DNA of 64,000 nt from NCBI GenBank assembly GCA_018466975.1, contig CM031562.1, forward strand, positions 3,410,001-3,474,000, given 5' to 3'. The first letter of the stretch is position 1. Every line of letters starts with the position of its first letter. The stretch comes from Sparassis latifolia. Its lineage: Eukaryota > Basidiomycota > Agaricomycetes > Polyporales > Sparassidaceae. Of this stretch, positions 11,010 through 21,610 are shown piece after piece. The notes beneath the pieces were generated by a model. The model ran no database searches, was not told the DNA's origin, and saw only the letters and a program-made list of their open reading frames with translations. The position numbers and the translations under genes are program-made.

Positions 11010-11237
11010 TGTTAGAAAATGCGGGGGCTCGTAGCCCTTTTGGGAAGCGAGGAATTTAATCTGAGAGAATCGGACCGGACGCGAGGTAAAGGATCGGGAC
11101 GAAGATGTGGCTGCGGAGCTCTCATTGCTCCAAATATAGATATCCTTTTATATAATGGCCACATTATGTAATTAATCTCCGCTGTGGCGCATCCCTCGGA
11201 TGCCCTCGGATTGCCTCTTTTCCGGCCATTTCCAACA
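11010..11237 (-). repeat. LTR (5' LTR of minus-oriented element)
   Basis: 228 bp, about five substitutions from the copy at 7653-7880. It is followed by the AGGGG target duplication. Confidence 0.92.
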
Positions 11238-11242
11238 AGGGG

Positions 11243-11827
11243 GACTTGTTCCGAAAATGCAGGAAGTTCTATGTTTTATACAAGATACCCGTAATGATCA
11301 TATCACGTGCATTCAGATCTTTGTCCCGATCAACCTTATTTCCCCCAACCGCCCACGAACGACTGGCACAAAACATTTGTAAACAAATAACGCTCAGCTC
11401 AGGATAGTGACATGCCGGAGGGGCTGGGGAATGTAGCTGTGCTTTGTGCGCCAATGGAGGAGTACTTTGGGGCCTCCTGTGGGTTGTGCGAGGCGGGCCG
11501 GTAAGAAGATATAAATCATTTGATAGTGGACAACGCTTCCCGAAGGTAGAGTGGAGGAAAATCGGAACGACTACGAAGAGTGGCACAGGCGGAAGGAGGA
11601 GAGCGCGTGGCGACGATACGGCGAGGATATGGAGCTTGAAAACCGCAGGGAGCGCATTGCGATTCTCGATGTCATGGGCATCTCTGCTCTGGAGGGGTCA
11701 GTAGCCATTTTATGCTGCTGAGCCTCTGTAAGGATATGATTAGAAGGATAGAGTAGTCGAGGCGTCGGAGTTAGCCGAGGCGTTGAATACGCGCTCAACC
11801 GCGTAGAAGGGTTTTTCGTCTTTACTT
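11243..11827. other. Intergenic, nothing recognised
   Basis: Unique-looking sequence between two transposons. Open frames are short and overlap on both strands without a recognisable domain. Confidence 0.35.
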
Positions 11828-11829
11828 TA

Positions 11830-12190
11830 CAGCGTGTTGCATAATTGCGTGAAACCCCGGGATTTCTCTGGCTTATTTGGCCGGGGCAAACAAACCCATA
11901 TCCGGTAGGTCGGGTGGATGCCAACAAATCACGGCTTCCGACACTCTGCCCTGCATTCGTCATTCGTGCCACTTGGTGGCTTACAAAGTTTTCCAATGCA
12001 CTGGATACGTGTTCCAAAGTGCTTCTATATGCTTTCCTTCTCTTAAATGGGGTCCTGTAAACCAAGATGTAAGTGGTAGAATTTTGGGTGTACTGCCCGA
12101 TGCAACCCCGACCTTCCCCTTATGGCTTTGTTTGCGCAAGACAAATAGCGCACAAAAATCCCAAGTTTCACGCAATTATGCAACACGCTG
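11830..12190. mobile_element. Tc1/mariner-like MITE (361 bp)
   Basis: Perfect 26-bp terminal inverted repeats begin CAGCGTGTTGCATAATTGCG and lie at both ends, each flanked by TA (11828-11829, 12191-12192). The interior is AT/GC mixed and non-coding. TIRs starting CAG and a TA target site fit a pogo/Fot-type Tc1-mariner non-autonomous element. Confidence 0.88.
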
Positions 12191-12192
12191 TA

Positions 12193-13259
12193 CTCGCTGA
12201 AAACTTGCCTTCCGAATAAACTCGGTTCAGTGCATTTCCCGCGACTTAAGGACCACCAAAGGCCGCAAAAGCCTTATAGCCTCTCACCGACGCCATACCG
12301 CAGGACCGGTGTGCGCGTCAGACACGGATATCCGAGGCACGAAGGTTGAAGCAGAGTGGCTACAACTGCCTTTGGGAGACTAGTGTGTGCGGCAGTGGAT
12401 TGGCTGTTCATACGAGTGCAGAATAAGTAGTAGTCGACAGTATTATCCCTCGTATCGTTTTTACTGAGATACAGGCGAGTGAACAGACCGGGCAGTAGAT
12501 GAGCGAAGTTAAAATTTCCCGTGCCCGTGCATGTTTTTGCCCTCTATCATTTTGGATTATCAGTGAGTCTTCCCGTTCTGTTTCGAGAGACGGTCTCTCA
12601 TTATTCCTCGCGTCATACAACATTACCATTTAATATAAAATGACTAGAGCGCACATGAAAGCCAATAGCAGTATTCGCATTCCACACCAGTGATTCCACT
12701 CCAGGTAGCTCGATTCGCTGAAAATTTTTCCTTCACAATTTTTAGCAGGATGGAGGTCCAGTCATTCAATTATGTAGGCTTCTTCCAAGTTCCAGGGACT
12801 TGCTCTGCCCGTTTTGGCGTTCGACTCCACTTGCGAAGATGGTGGCGCATCTGCAACAGTACTCAGTATTTGGTGTCATCCTGTTGCTGCGATCTGTTCC
12901 ACGCTGTGGGGAATATATCATGAGCGCTCGAGCACTAAGGCCTGAGGTTCACTCACGTGTATCATGATGTCTGATTTGGCAAGTTGCATACCAAGACGAG
13001 TAGAGGTCTAGTGAAAACTGAGTAGTATTTAAATATTTACTGCAGGCGCGCATGCAAGCAGATGCAAAGTACTACTCTCGCCCGCTCATTTGAACAACAG
13101 CTGTATTAATATTTCTCCCTCAATTAAAGCTTCGAGTCAGGCTGCTAACTGTAGTTTGACAGGTCCCACTGCTCGAACACCTTCAATTCCTCTGATGCGC
13201 CGCAGATCCGAATAACGGCTCCCTTGCGACCGAATCGCACTCTTCTGCCTGCCAGAAAG
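12193..13259. other. Intergenic, upstream of aspartic protease
   Basis: No long coding frame or recognisable repeat is visible. The right end is the promoter region of the protease gene. Confidence 0.35.
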
Positions 13260-13266
13260 TATATAG
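13260..13266 (+). promoter_or_regulatory. TATA box of aspartic protease
   Basis: TATATAG lies 55 bp before the start codon, in a pyrimidine-containing leader with Kozak-like ATCATG. Confidence 0.55.
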
Positions 13267-13320
13267 CATGACGGTGAGCACCAACGTGTCCATCTCTCTG
13301 TATCCCGTCGCTCATCCATC

Positions 13321-14877
13321 ATGCGGTCTAAAGTCAGTCTGCTCTCTGTTGTCTTCGCTTCGCTCGTTGTCTCTGTCTCTGCACTTCCGTCTCCTTCGCG
13401 CTCTGCTATCCGTATTCCGGTTCACAACCGTCGCCGCTCGTTGACTAGGCCAGACGGAACTTTTAACCATGAAGAAGCCATTATTCAAACTGTCAAAACC
13501 CAGAAGTACGAGTCCCCCCTCCCACTTGCTGTTGCCATAATCTCTCATTGCTAACCAAAATCGCAGCAAACATCGTCAGAATCTCATCAACCTCGAGCGG
13601 AACGTAGGCCGCGCCGCATTTCCACCGGGTGCTGAGATCAAGCCGCTCGCGACCGTGCCTTCTTCGCTTCAGGCGCGCCAAAACGAGCCGCTCATCGACG
13701 AGAAGAACGGCCTTGAGTGGACGGGCAACATCGCCATTGGCACGCCCTCGCAGCCTTTCCTCATCGACTTCGACACCGGCTCGTCCGACCTCTGGGTCCC
13801 GTCGTCCAAGTGCACCAGTAATGTTTGCCAGGGGAAGAAGAAATACAACGCGAGCTCGTCTTCCACGAGCACTGAGGAGCCGGGCACGTTCTCTATCCAG
13901 TATGGTGACCAATCCACTGTGTCCGGACCTATCTATACCGACACCGGTCAGTCGAGCGTTCACTAGCACTGTCAGAGTCGCCCTCACAATGAGACTGACG
14001 TCCCTGTAGTGGATGTTGCGGGGGTGACGGTTAAAAGCCAGTACTTCTCCGCCGTGACCGAGCTATCGAGTGAATTCGAGGACGACCCGGTGGACGGTTT
14101 GCTTGGCCTTGCTTATCCCAAGATATCCAACCTCAACCAGGTATGGGCAATAATGTGCGCGTCCATGCTCCTTGAGTCTGACTTTGGCAGACTCCGTTCT
14201 TCAATAACGCGTACGAACAAGGCGCTGTTCCAGAGGATGTCTTCTCCTTCAAATTGGCTTCTACCGGATCTGAGCTCTACCTCGGCGGAACCAACAGCAA
14301 GCTCTACACTGGCTCCGTAGAGTATCACGACATCGACACGACAACTGGCTTCTGGCAGCCCATGGATGCGAGTGCAATTGTCAACGGAATACCCGTCGTT
14401 AACAGCATCGATACCATCATTGATACTGGTACGACTATTATGTATGGCCCTCCCGCCCTCGTCGCGTTGTTCTACCTGGCGATCCCTGGCTCGGTCCTCT
14501 TCGACCCAGTGAACGGATATTACGCGTATCCGTGCGCGCAGCCCCCTTCCGTAGCATTCAACTGGGGCGGGAAGAACTGGACTGTCAGCGCGGAGAGGCG
14601 AGTTTCACGAACCCCTTCATCAGTTCAGAACTACACTGATCGCGCACTGCAGCTTCTCCCTAGGTACGGTTGGATTCGGGTATTGTGCTGGGGCACTTGC
14701 AGGTAAGGACCTTGGATTTGGTCCCGATACCTTCCTCCTCGGAGACAGGTATGTTTGTTACTGATCGGTGTACCATGCATAGCTCACATGCTCTGCCTCC
14801 TCCTCAGTTTCATGGTCAACGTCTACACAGTCTTCTCCGTCGCTCAAACCGCTGTTGGGTTCGCTTCACTAGCGTAG
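13321..14877 (+). CDS. Secreted aspartic protease (pepsin family A1)
   Basis: This is a secreted acid endopeptidase. The six-exon model (introns 13506-13566, 13947-14009, 14141-14190, 14598-14652, 14749-14807) gives 422 residues. Residues 1 to about 21 form a signal peptide (VSLLSVVFASLVVSVSALP), followed by a basic propeptide. The two catalytic aspartates lie in FDTGSSDLWVPSSKC and IIDTGTTIMYGP, the flap region reads IQYGD, and DGLLGLAYP is the usual family motif. The fourth intron uses a GC donor (gcgagt); without it the conserved SFSLGTVGFGYCAGALAG join is lost. The end FMVNVYTVFSVAQTAVGFASLA is the family's final strand. It is separated from the next gene by 0.8 kb and converges on it. 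Confidence 0.92.
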
Positions 14878-15676
14878 GACATCGCCAAAAGGTTTCCTTC
14901 GTAGCTCTGGATGTAACCACGGTCTGTTCCGTAGCACAGAATTCGTGAGAGCATGTGATCCTGTAAACGCGCATCGTCATAGGATTCACTTTGTGCGCCA
15001 TTCTACCTGCGTTTCGACTGGTAAATGAGCGCAGCTCTGGGGGACACCTGATGTCATTGGTTGCCGTAATCTCCGGATGTGTGGACTTCAGGTTGCAAGA
15101 TCACGTATGCATGTTTCTATTGAACGGCTGCGCTGTCGTCTGACATGCTGTATCCCCGCATCTTGTGTCCTGCGCTGCGGGCGTGGATTGCGCCGACCCA
15201 CGCGACAACAGCGTGGTCACCTTTTCTGACTAGTGGACGTCAACCTGCAGCCAAGCACCATTGCTCGTTACCTCAGTTTCGACGACTCGTTTTGGGGCCT
15301 GCCGATATCCTCCGAGGCGTCTGTCGCTGAGCATACGCTGAAAGCATTGCGTGAAGCGAGCGACCAATGCCCGTATCATGATAGACATAGACAGATGTCA
15401 GCAGCACGTTCGAGGGTCGTAGGGAAACCGTATCCTCGCATAGCTCGAACCTGTGGGAAGACTCATTACATCACGCTCGGGGTACATCAAAACCTGCAGA
15501 GAAAATGAATTAGTTATACCAAGGTACGGACCTCCCTCATCGCCTGCGCCTCCCCAAACGCAACGAGGTATACATGAATCCGGGAATCCGCCACTTCCGG
15601 AAGCGGATCGACGAGATGAATCGCCTGAAGATACAAAGATGCAATCAAATGCCGCATGCTGCCTATCTCTAGATCG
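14878..15676. other. Intergenic between convergent genes
   Basis: 3' flank of the protease and of the mitochondrial carrier. No coding frame with a known domain was seen. Confidence 0.4.
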
Positions 15677-16931
15677 TCACGAGTTGAGGAACCGGTTTGC
15701 CATCTCGAACCCAAGGAATGTCGCGCCATTCGCGAATGGCGAACTGCGATCACCGTACGTGGCATGAGTCGTGAATGAACGGGAGCGGCGGCTTTTTCCT
15801 AAGACGCACCGTATGAGCGTGGGCCCCAGGCCACGCGTGAACGCGCCTATGCCCTCTGTGCGCCACACCTTCCGCACGCAGTCTAACGTGGACTTGTATT
15901 TTTGCCCGTCCGCAGCGGAGAATCCGTCCGTCTGCATGCGGGATTTGATCATGTCTATCGGGTATATGACCGCCCACAGCTGTACGACACGCGTCAGTCA
16001 CTGGCGTCACAGGACAAGCGGAACACGTACGGCGTAGCCCGCTGCGGCGCCGAAGAGGACCGCGTTCGCGGGGTTGACCTGGTCGCGGCGGATGCCCTTC
16101 TTCGCCATCTCGCGCTGCATCAGCTTTTCGTACGCCCAGAAGTAGATGCCGTACCCGACGGCTTCGCGCCAGAGGGTCACGACCTGGCCCTTGTAGATGC
16201 CGGGGATTCCGCGCGCGGCGTATATTTTTTTGATCGCGTCGTATGGGCCGGCGTATACTGGGTTTGTCGCCGACTGGGTTTGCAGACCTTCGAAAGAGGA
16301 GATGCGGGTTTGTGACAACGGAGGGGTGGATCGCGGGTGGAGGACTCACGTATACGGATGTGCTCGACGGGCCCGGACACGACGCCGTTCGCCAGCCCCG
16401 CAAAAATACCAGATATGAATATTTGCGCATCATCCAACGTCGCACCACCTGGACCGCCGCGGTTGTGTGCGCGGTTGTGCTGCGCGAAGTACCGCTTCGA
16501 GTACTCGAGCGCGCCGAACTGGATCGACACGCAGACACCGATGCCCAGCAGAGGCGTCAGGGTTCCCTGTAATTATTCCCGTGTGAGACAAGAACCGTCG
16601 CACAACTACGTAATGTGCACACCTTGTAGAACGCCAGAGGCCCTTCATTTTTCAGGATCCCGCCCGCACAGTGGAGCATTCCACTGTACGTCCCCTTCGA
16701 TGCGGTCTGCATCCTCTGCAGATCCGAGATCGCTCGGGTGAACGGTTTATTCGCCACGAAAGAAGACACGCAGACGTACCACCTTCACGATGTCGAACGG
16801 CTGGCCCACCAACACCTGCGGGACAGACGCGTTAGCAGACCGCTCTCGCGACTCACCTGGAGCGGTTGCGGCCGTACCTGCGCGATTCCCCCCGCTGTCC
16901 CGGCCGTCAAGTCCTTGACCGTCTTCGACAT
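15677..16931 (-). CDS. Mitochondrial carrier, YMC1/YMC2 type
   Basis: This is a mitochondrial carrier (SLC25) inner-membrane solute transporter. The start MSKTVKDLTAGTAGGIAQ is followed by exons giving VLVGQPFDIVKV-RMQTASKGTYSGML, then KNEGPLAFYKGTLTPLLG, FISGIFAGLANGVVSGPVEHIRIRLQTQ, GIPGIYKGQVVTLWREAVGYG and WAVIYPIDMIKSRMQTDGF, ending FANGATFLGFEMANRFLNS. All three carrier repeats show PxD/ExxKxR-type motifs (PFDIVKV, PVEHIRIR, PIDMIKSR). About 300 residues is normal for the family. GYGIYFWAYE and FANGATF resemble yeast Ymc1/Ymc2, whose proposed substrates are amino acids or oxodicarboxylates; the substrate cannot be read from the sequence. At least six short introns interrupt it. Confidence 0.88.
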
Positions 16932-17278
16932 CGTCGTTCTCACCAGCAGCGTGGGGGCCAAACGGCGTTCGAGGCGAGTTGTGTCGAGTCACCGCTGACA
17001 GGATGGGGAACCAATCCACGCGCGTCTTTTCCGCGACCCCGCGTTCGGCGTCTGATAAGATAAGATTGTGTCTCGGCGCTTATCGGGCTGGTGCGATCTC
17101 ACCGTGACCGCGACTTCAATCCTGCGCACAAAATACATCTGCAATATACGAAAGCTGCCATGTTGAAAGCGAAGGAATACATAGTGTGGTTAGACGGCAA
17201 ATGCTGTCCCATCGTCTAACCTGCAAACAACCGCTTCTACCCATCTCGCGGTATAAATAGCTGATGACACCTCACACC

Positions 17279-17512
17279 TCACATCTTTCCTTTGCTCGCC
17301 GCCTTCCTCGCATTGGCCCAGACGTGCGGAGAGGTGTACTGCTGCCTGGCCTTCGCATCTGCCATTCGCCACTGCTCCTGGCTTTCTTGGGATTCTCTGT
17401 TCCACGCCTGGGCGATCACCTGCGCGGGGGTCAAATTCACATTCTGAGTCATCGGAGGCGGGTGCAGATGATTATTCGGACGTTTCGTGAAGGAAGGTGG
17501 GTCAGGGGCCAT
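17279..17512 (-). CDS. Small protein of unknown function, possibly HMG-box remnant
   Basis: An unspliced 77-codon frame encodes a Pro-rich start followed by NVNLTPAQVIAQAWNRESQE and EQWRMADAKARQQY. The spacing of IAQAWNRES and WRMADAKARQQ faintly recalls helices 2 and 3 of HMG boxes, as in fungal mating-type-like proteins, but helix 1 is not evident. The ATG sits directly after ctgtag, so it may instead be an internal exon. It may not be a gene at all. Confidence 0.3.
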   Translation of the reverse strand: MAPDPPSFTKRPNNHLHPPPMTQNVNLTPAQVIAQAWNRESQESQEQWRMADAKARQQYTSPHVWANARKAASKGKM

Positions 17513-17962
17513 CTACAGCGCTGCATAAGGCTTTAGTGCACGGTGAGCAAGACGCACGACGTACGAGGTTCGTGAGGGGGCATTACTTGAGCACGGTAAA
17601 AATACAAGGTTCGCATTTATACGCGGGCGGGTTCGACGTCCGCTAATTGACGGAGATCGCATGACTTGGAGGCCTCGATAACCTATACGAGACGCCAAAA
17701 ATGAAGGGCGAAGAGTACATAGAAACTGCCGTAACGAGACGGGAAGTAGGTGCATTGTCGTGCCCAAAAAGGAAAGGCCAAAGGGGACGGAGCAGACAGC
17801 AATGCGAAGCTGGCCGACCAGCCCTGGCGCGCAACGAGGCAGGCATTTTGCATGCTGCAGGCGAATTTGTAGGCAGATTCTCACTGCAGAAGGCGCGAAA
17901 GACAGTCATATCTCTCGGAATCAGGACGCGTTTGACACACCTTCGACGGCTTCGGGAACAAT

Positions 17963-18701
17963 GGCCCAGGACCTCGGAAAATACGCCAAATAACCCTTAT
18001 CCAGGAGAGGTCAAAATGTCTAAGCGCCGAAACCCAAAATTCGAGGTTTTTGTCCGTGAAATCGTGAGGGTCCAGCGGTTTTATGATAATATGTCTGGAT
18101 TGGGCATATGGGTTCTGTGAACCGACTTTTTGTCCGGATCGATAGATAAGGCTTCGAAAATCTCAATTTTTGTCCGGACGGCCGGATAAGGCTCTAAGAA
18201 ATCATATTGTATGCTGTACTACGCCAACTGCGAGAGGAAAGCTCTGAGAAACTAGCCCGTTGCATCACCTATCTCCTTGGTACCCCTGCGCCTCAACTTC
18301 TGGAGTTCCAGCACCGCGGAATTGAGAATCTTCAGATTTTGTAGCCAGCGGACGAACATGTCGGAGCTCTATATTAGAAGTCAGTGAACGAAAGCCGTAG
18401 GATAGGACTAAGTATTTGAAGGGTACAGTTGACGAGCAACTCGGAGCACGGGAAACGATCGCTAAGCGCGCAGGAAACGATCGCTAGGCGCTCAGCGCTG
18501 TCAAACGAGCGGCTCATGGTCGGACCGAGGTATAAGGGTTAGGGTTCAACCCCCCACGCTTGTCTGGACTGAGGCATAAGGCTTCGAGCAGAATTTGGTC
18601 CGATTTGTCTGGATTGGATAAGAGTTGAGCGTATTTTTCGGCCAAATTTGTCCGTGAAAGCATAAGGGTTGGTCAGGCTATTTTCCGAGGTCCTAATGGC
18701 C
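17963..18701. mobile_element. Degenerate TIR element or MITE (about 740 bp)
   Basis: The ends form an imperfect inverted repeat of about 40 bp (AGGACCTCGGAAAATA core followed by AACCCTTAT on each side). Inside are several TTTTTGTCCGG-like motifs (near 18048, 18127, 18167) and diverged versions near 18600 and 18653. No coding frame or clear target duplication was seen. It may be a decayed non-autonomous DNA transposon. Confidence 0.5.
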
Positions 18702-19527
18702 CTCGGTGTTCGGCTACTTTGCGCACGCGCCGCGCACGGCGTGAAGGTTCTCCATCGAGCGGACAATGCAGGAGGCAGAGAGATCCTTGTTCCCGATTGA
18801 GGCCCCCTTGACTGTTCACAAGTTGCCGGCAGATCCGCGAGCATATTTCCAGCGATAAGTTTCGTGACCGAAGTCATTGTACACACGAAAGTACACGAGA
18901 TACAGCATCCGCGAAGCTTGAACAATGCCCGTCGGGAGCCTCGCAAGGAAAGATTGAGTTTATCAGGTCCATCGCCATGCGGGGGTCTGCGCACGCATCA
19001 TTGTGTTTCGCACGTCACCCCGAAGAAGAAATCTCCAAGGCTATCAGAATGAAATTATCTCACTCGTTTGGGTAACCAGAAGGCAGAGAACTCGAGGTGG
19101 TGTCGTCCCGCGAGTGAATTGGGATGAATTGACTCGGAAGCTGGTGTCGGTAGGTGTCGGTTGGCAGTTATTAAATTTGACCGCGAAGTGCTCGTAGCGC
19201 TAGAGCCCGCGGTGACGCAGCAGCGATGTATTCTTCCATTTCTTGCGCGTCGTAACGCCCCGCCGGAAGGTCTCGCACAAAGTCATGGGAGATGTTCGTG
19301 AGCTGACGAAAGTCAGGAGGAAGAGATAGTGGAGATATTCGGAACAACTGCCCGAGGTTGCATGAGACAGCTTGCTCATCACCGGCACCTGCTGCCAGTA
19401 CAGGTCCGATGCCCACCCGATAGTACATAACGATGTACACGCCTCTGCTTCCCGACGCACCACCACCGTACAGGGTTCCGCCACCATTTTCCAACACATC
19501 TTTCGTCGTACAATCCGGGGGTGGGCG
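18702..19527. other. Intergenic, upstream of npy1
   Basis: No gene recognised. The long minus-strand frames reaching into 19200-19980 lie antisense to the Nudix gene. Confidence 0.4.
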
Positions 19528-21297
19528 ATGGCCGATGCGTGAGCACGACCGCGAACAGCTCGAGCGACTCTGACCTTGTCCGTGCAGGCATGTCAATTTC
19601 TTCGGCGGGTCGCCGCTGAACCGCCTCTCGTGGTTGCGGTCGTCCCCGCCATTCCTTAACGCCATCGTGCTCTCCCCGAAGACGCGATGGCTGCTCTTGC
19701 AAGAGGGGCAGCCGCTCCTGGCGACAGACCCCAGCACCCGTCATCGATCGCTCGCTCGCCTGACGACGGGCGACGTACGACCTCTGCTCGGTCCTGAGCC
19801 GTTCTTCGCGCAAGGCCAACATGCGGGAGAGCTCGCACCCGCGGACGTCCCGTCGCTCGAAGCTGGTCGCCTGCACGGCGCACCCATCGTGTTCCTCGGG
19901 CTCGACGAGCCCCAGACCACGTTCGCGAACGCGCTGCCCTCGTCCGACTTCAGCGGGAAAGGCGATGCCGTCGACGTAGCGCACAAGATCGAGGGCACGC
20001 CCTACTTCTCGCTGGACGTGAGCGACGTGCAGAAGACGGAGCTAGACGAGGCGCTGCAGAACTCAGAGGTCGGCAAGAGCGGCGCACAGCTAGCGTTCGC
20101 GGACGCGCGGGCGGCAATGAGCAGCTTCGACATGTTTGAAGCGGCCGTGTTTGCAGAGGCGAGGAGTTTGGTGGATTGGCAGACTCGCAACAAGGTGCGT
20201 CGTGCTGACTCGACGGTTGGTGCGCCGACTGTATGTAGTTTGCTGATCTTATGTTTTATCACGCCTCCACTTAGTTTTGCGCGGGGTGCGGTAGCCCTGT
20301 CAAGCCGCTCTGGGGGGGATGGAAATTAGTGTGTTCTTCCCTGTTCCCATGGTCGAACAGTAACGGCAGGAAACCGTGCCCTACAGGGTGAGATCCACGA
20401 ACATCCCACTTCCCTGAGTGCCAAATTACATGTTTATTAGATCTGGCTTAAACAACTTCGCGCATCCACGGAGCGATGCCGTGGTCATAATGGCCCCAAT
20501 AGACCAGACCGGCACCAAGATTCTGCTGGGAAGAAATGTACGTGGAATGAAGGCATCTCCGTCGTGGTTACCCGTATTGATCGGGCTTCCATTTTACAGA
20601 AGAAATGGCCAACGAGATTCTACTCCGCCATGGCTGGGTTCATCGAGCCCGGCGAGTCATTAGAGGACGCGGTACGACGGGAACTGTGGGAGGAAGCAGG
20701 CATCGCTGCATGGGGAGTCAAATACCATTCGACACAACCCTGGGTGCGTCCTGCTCATCGTCGAATTCGCGAAAATATCTCTGATAGGTCGAGTTGCGTC
20801 CCAGCCGTTCCCCGCCAATATAATGGCAGGCTTCTACGCCGTCGCCGACTCCACGCAGCCGCTCCGCACAGATCTCGACAATGAGCTCGAGGGTGAGTCT
20901 CACGTCCCATAACCATCTCTCACCGTGCATTTACCTCAGGAATAACTTAATACGTCCGACAGACGCGAAGTGGTACACGCGCGACCAGATCCTCGACGTG
21001 ATCCGCTACTCAGAGGGCATCCTCCCGACGGGTACAGACCCTGCGAAGCCGTTGGCCACACCCGACGCATGGACGAGTAGTGAGGAGAAAGCCACTGGTG
21101 TCGGCACGGCGAATCCGTTGGCGGGGGACGCCGTCACGACCGCGGAGAAGGCGGCTGCAAAGGCCCCCGACGCGCGGAGCGAGGTGCCTTTCAAGCTACC
21201 CCCAGCGACGGCCATTGCGGGTGTGCTTATCAGGGAATGGGCGCATGGAAGGGCTGGGCCAGATATTCGTGTTCAGCCAGTGAAGGGTAACTTGTAG
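19528..21297 (+). CDS. npy1: NADH pyrophosphatase, Nudix family (Npy1/NUDT12)
   Basis: The enzyme cleaves NADH or NAD+ to NMN(H) and AMP; fungal homologues are usually peroxisomal. Seven exons (introns 19539-19587, 20195-20274, 20388-20440, 20538-20599, 20744-20804, 20893-20962) give 464 residues. An 11-nt first exon encodes MAD plus part of the next codon and joins to the conserved HVNFFGGSPLNRLSW. A four-cysteine zinc ribbon follows (FCAGCGSP...CSS...CPTG; the third cysteine position is inferred from the family). The complete Nudix box reads GFIEPGESLEDAVRRELWEE, followed by AGI, and the NADH-type extension is QPWPFPANIMAGFYA. The C-terminal 90 residues after DAKWYTRDQIL are Ala/Thr-rich. 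No canonical C-terminal SKL peroxisome signal is seen at the predicted stop. Confidence 0.92.
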
Positions 21298-21610
21298 GTT
21301 CGGTATGGCCGGTGTTTATGGGGTGCCTTACTCAATGGAATTAGACCCTAGAGTTCTAGGGAATGTGGTATTCACCCTTTATCGTATGGTCAGGTATTTG
21401 ACGGTCTTCAATAATGATCATGAGGCACTCAGAAAACATGGTGAATTTCCAAGTAATGAACGCATATATCTCATATTCTCCGGAAACCATTGAGATATTG
21501 ATGAGTAAATCGCAAAACAGTATGAACTGACCGCAAATTTAGCTGTCAGTTAACCTCGACAGCTAGCGAAGATAGCGCACACACAGAAATTCTTCCATGA
21601 ACCCGGACAA
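21298..21610. other. Intergenic between convergent npy1 and rkm4
   Basis: AT-rich 3' flanks of two convergent genes. Nothing else was recognised. Confidence 0.5.

Larger units (their letters stand above)
7653..11237 (-). mobile_element. Non-autonomous Copia-like LTR retrotransposon (3,585 bp)
   Basis: Two 228-bp LTRs in direct orientation (7653-7880, 11010-11237) differ at about five positions. They start TGTTAG and end CCAACA, and are flanked by a perfect 5-bp duplication AGGGG (7648-7652 and 11238-11242). Read on the minus strand, the 5' LTR is followed at once by GGTTATGAGCCCC, complementary to the anticodon arm of initiator tRNA-Met, as in Copia elements primed by half-tRNA. The purine-rich GAGGGGGAG precedes the 3' LTR. 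The interior (about 2.2 kb without the nested palindrome) shows no gag, protease, integrase or reverse transcriptase frames, so movement would need enzymes from elsewhere. The few LTR differences suggest a fairly recent insertion. Confidence 0.9.

Noticed and set aside
17620..17645. tRNA B-box-like ggttcgacgtccgc
   Set aside because: Spacing differs from GGTTCGANTCC and no A box or cloverleaf is formed.
18531..18548. Telomere-like ataagggttagggtt
   Set aside because: Only about two units inside a degenerate TIR element; not a telomere.
19379..19984. 201-codon minus-strand frame
   Set aside because: Antisense to the first coding exons of npy1; a GC-rich shadow frame.
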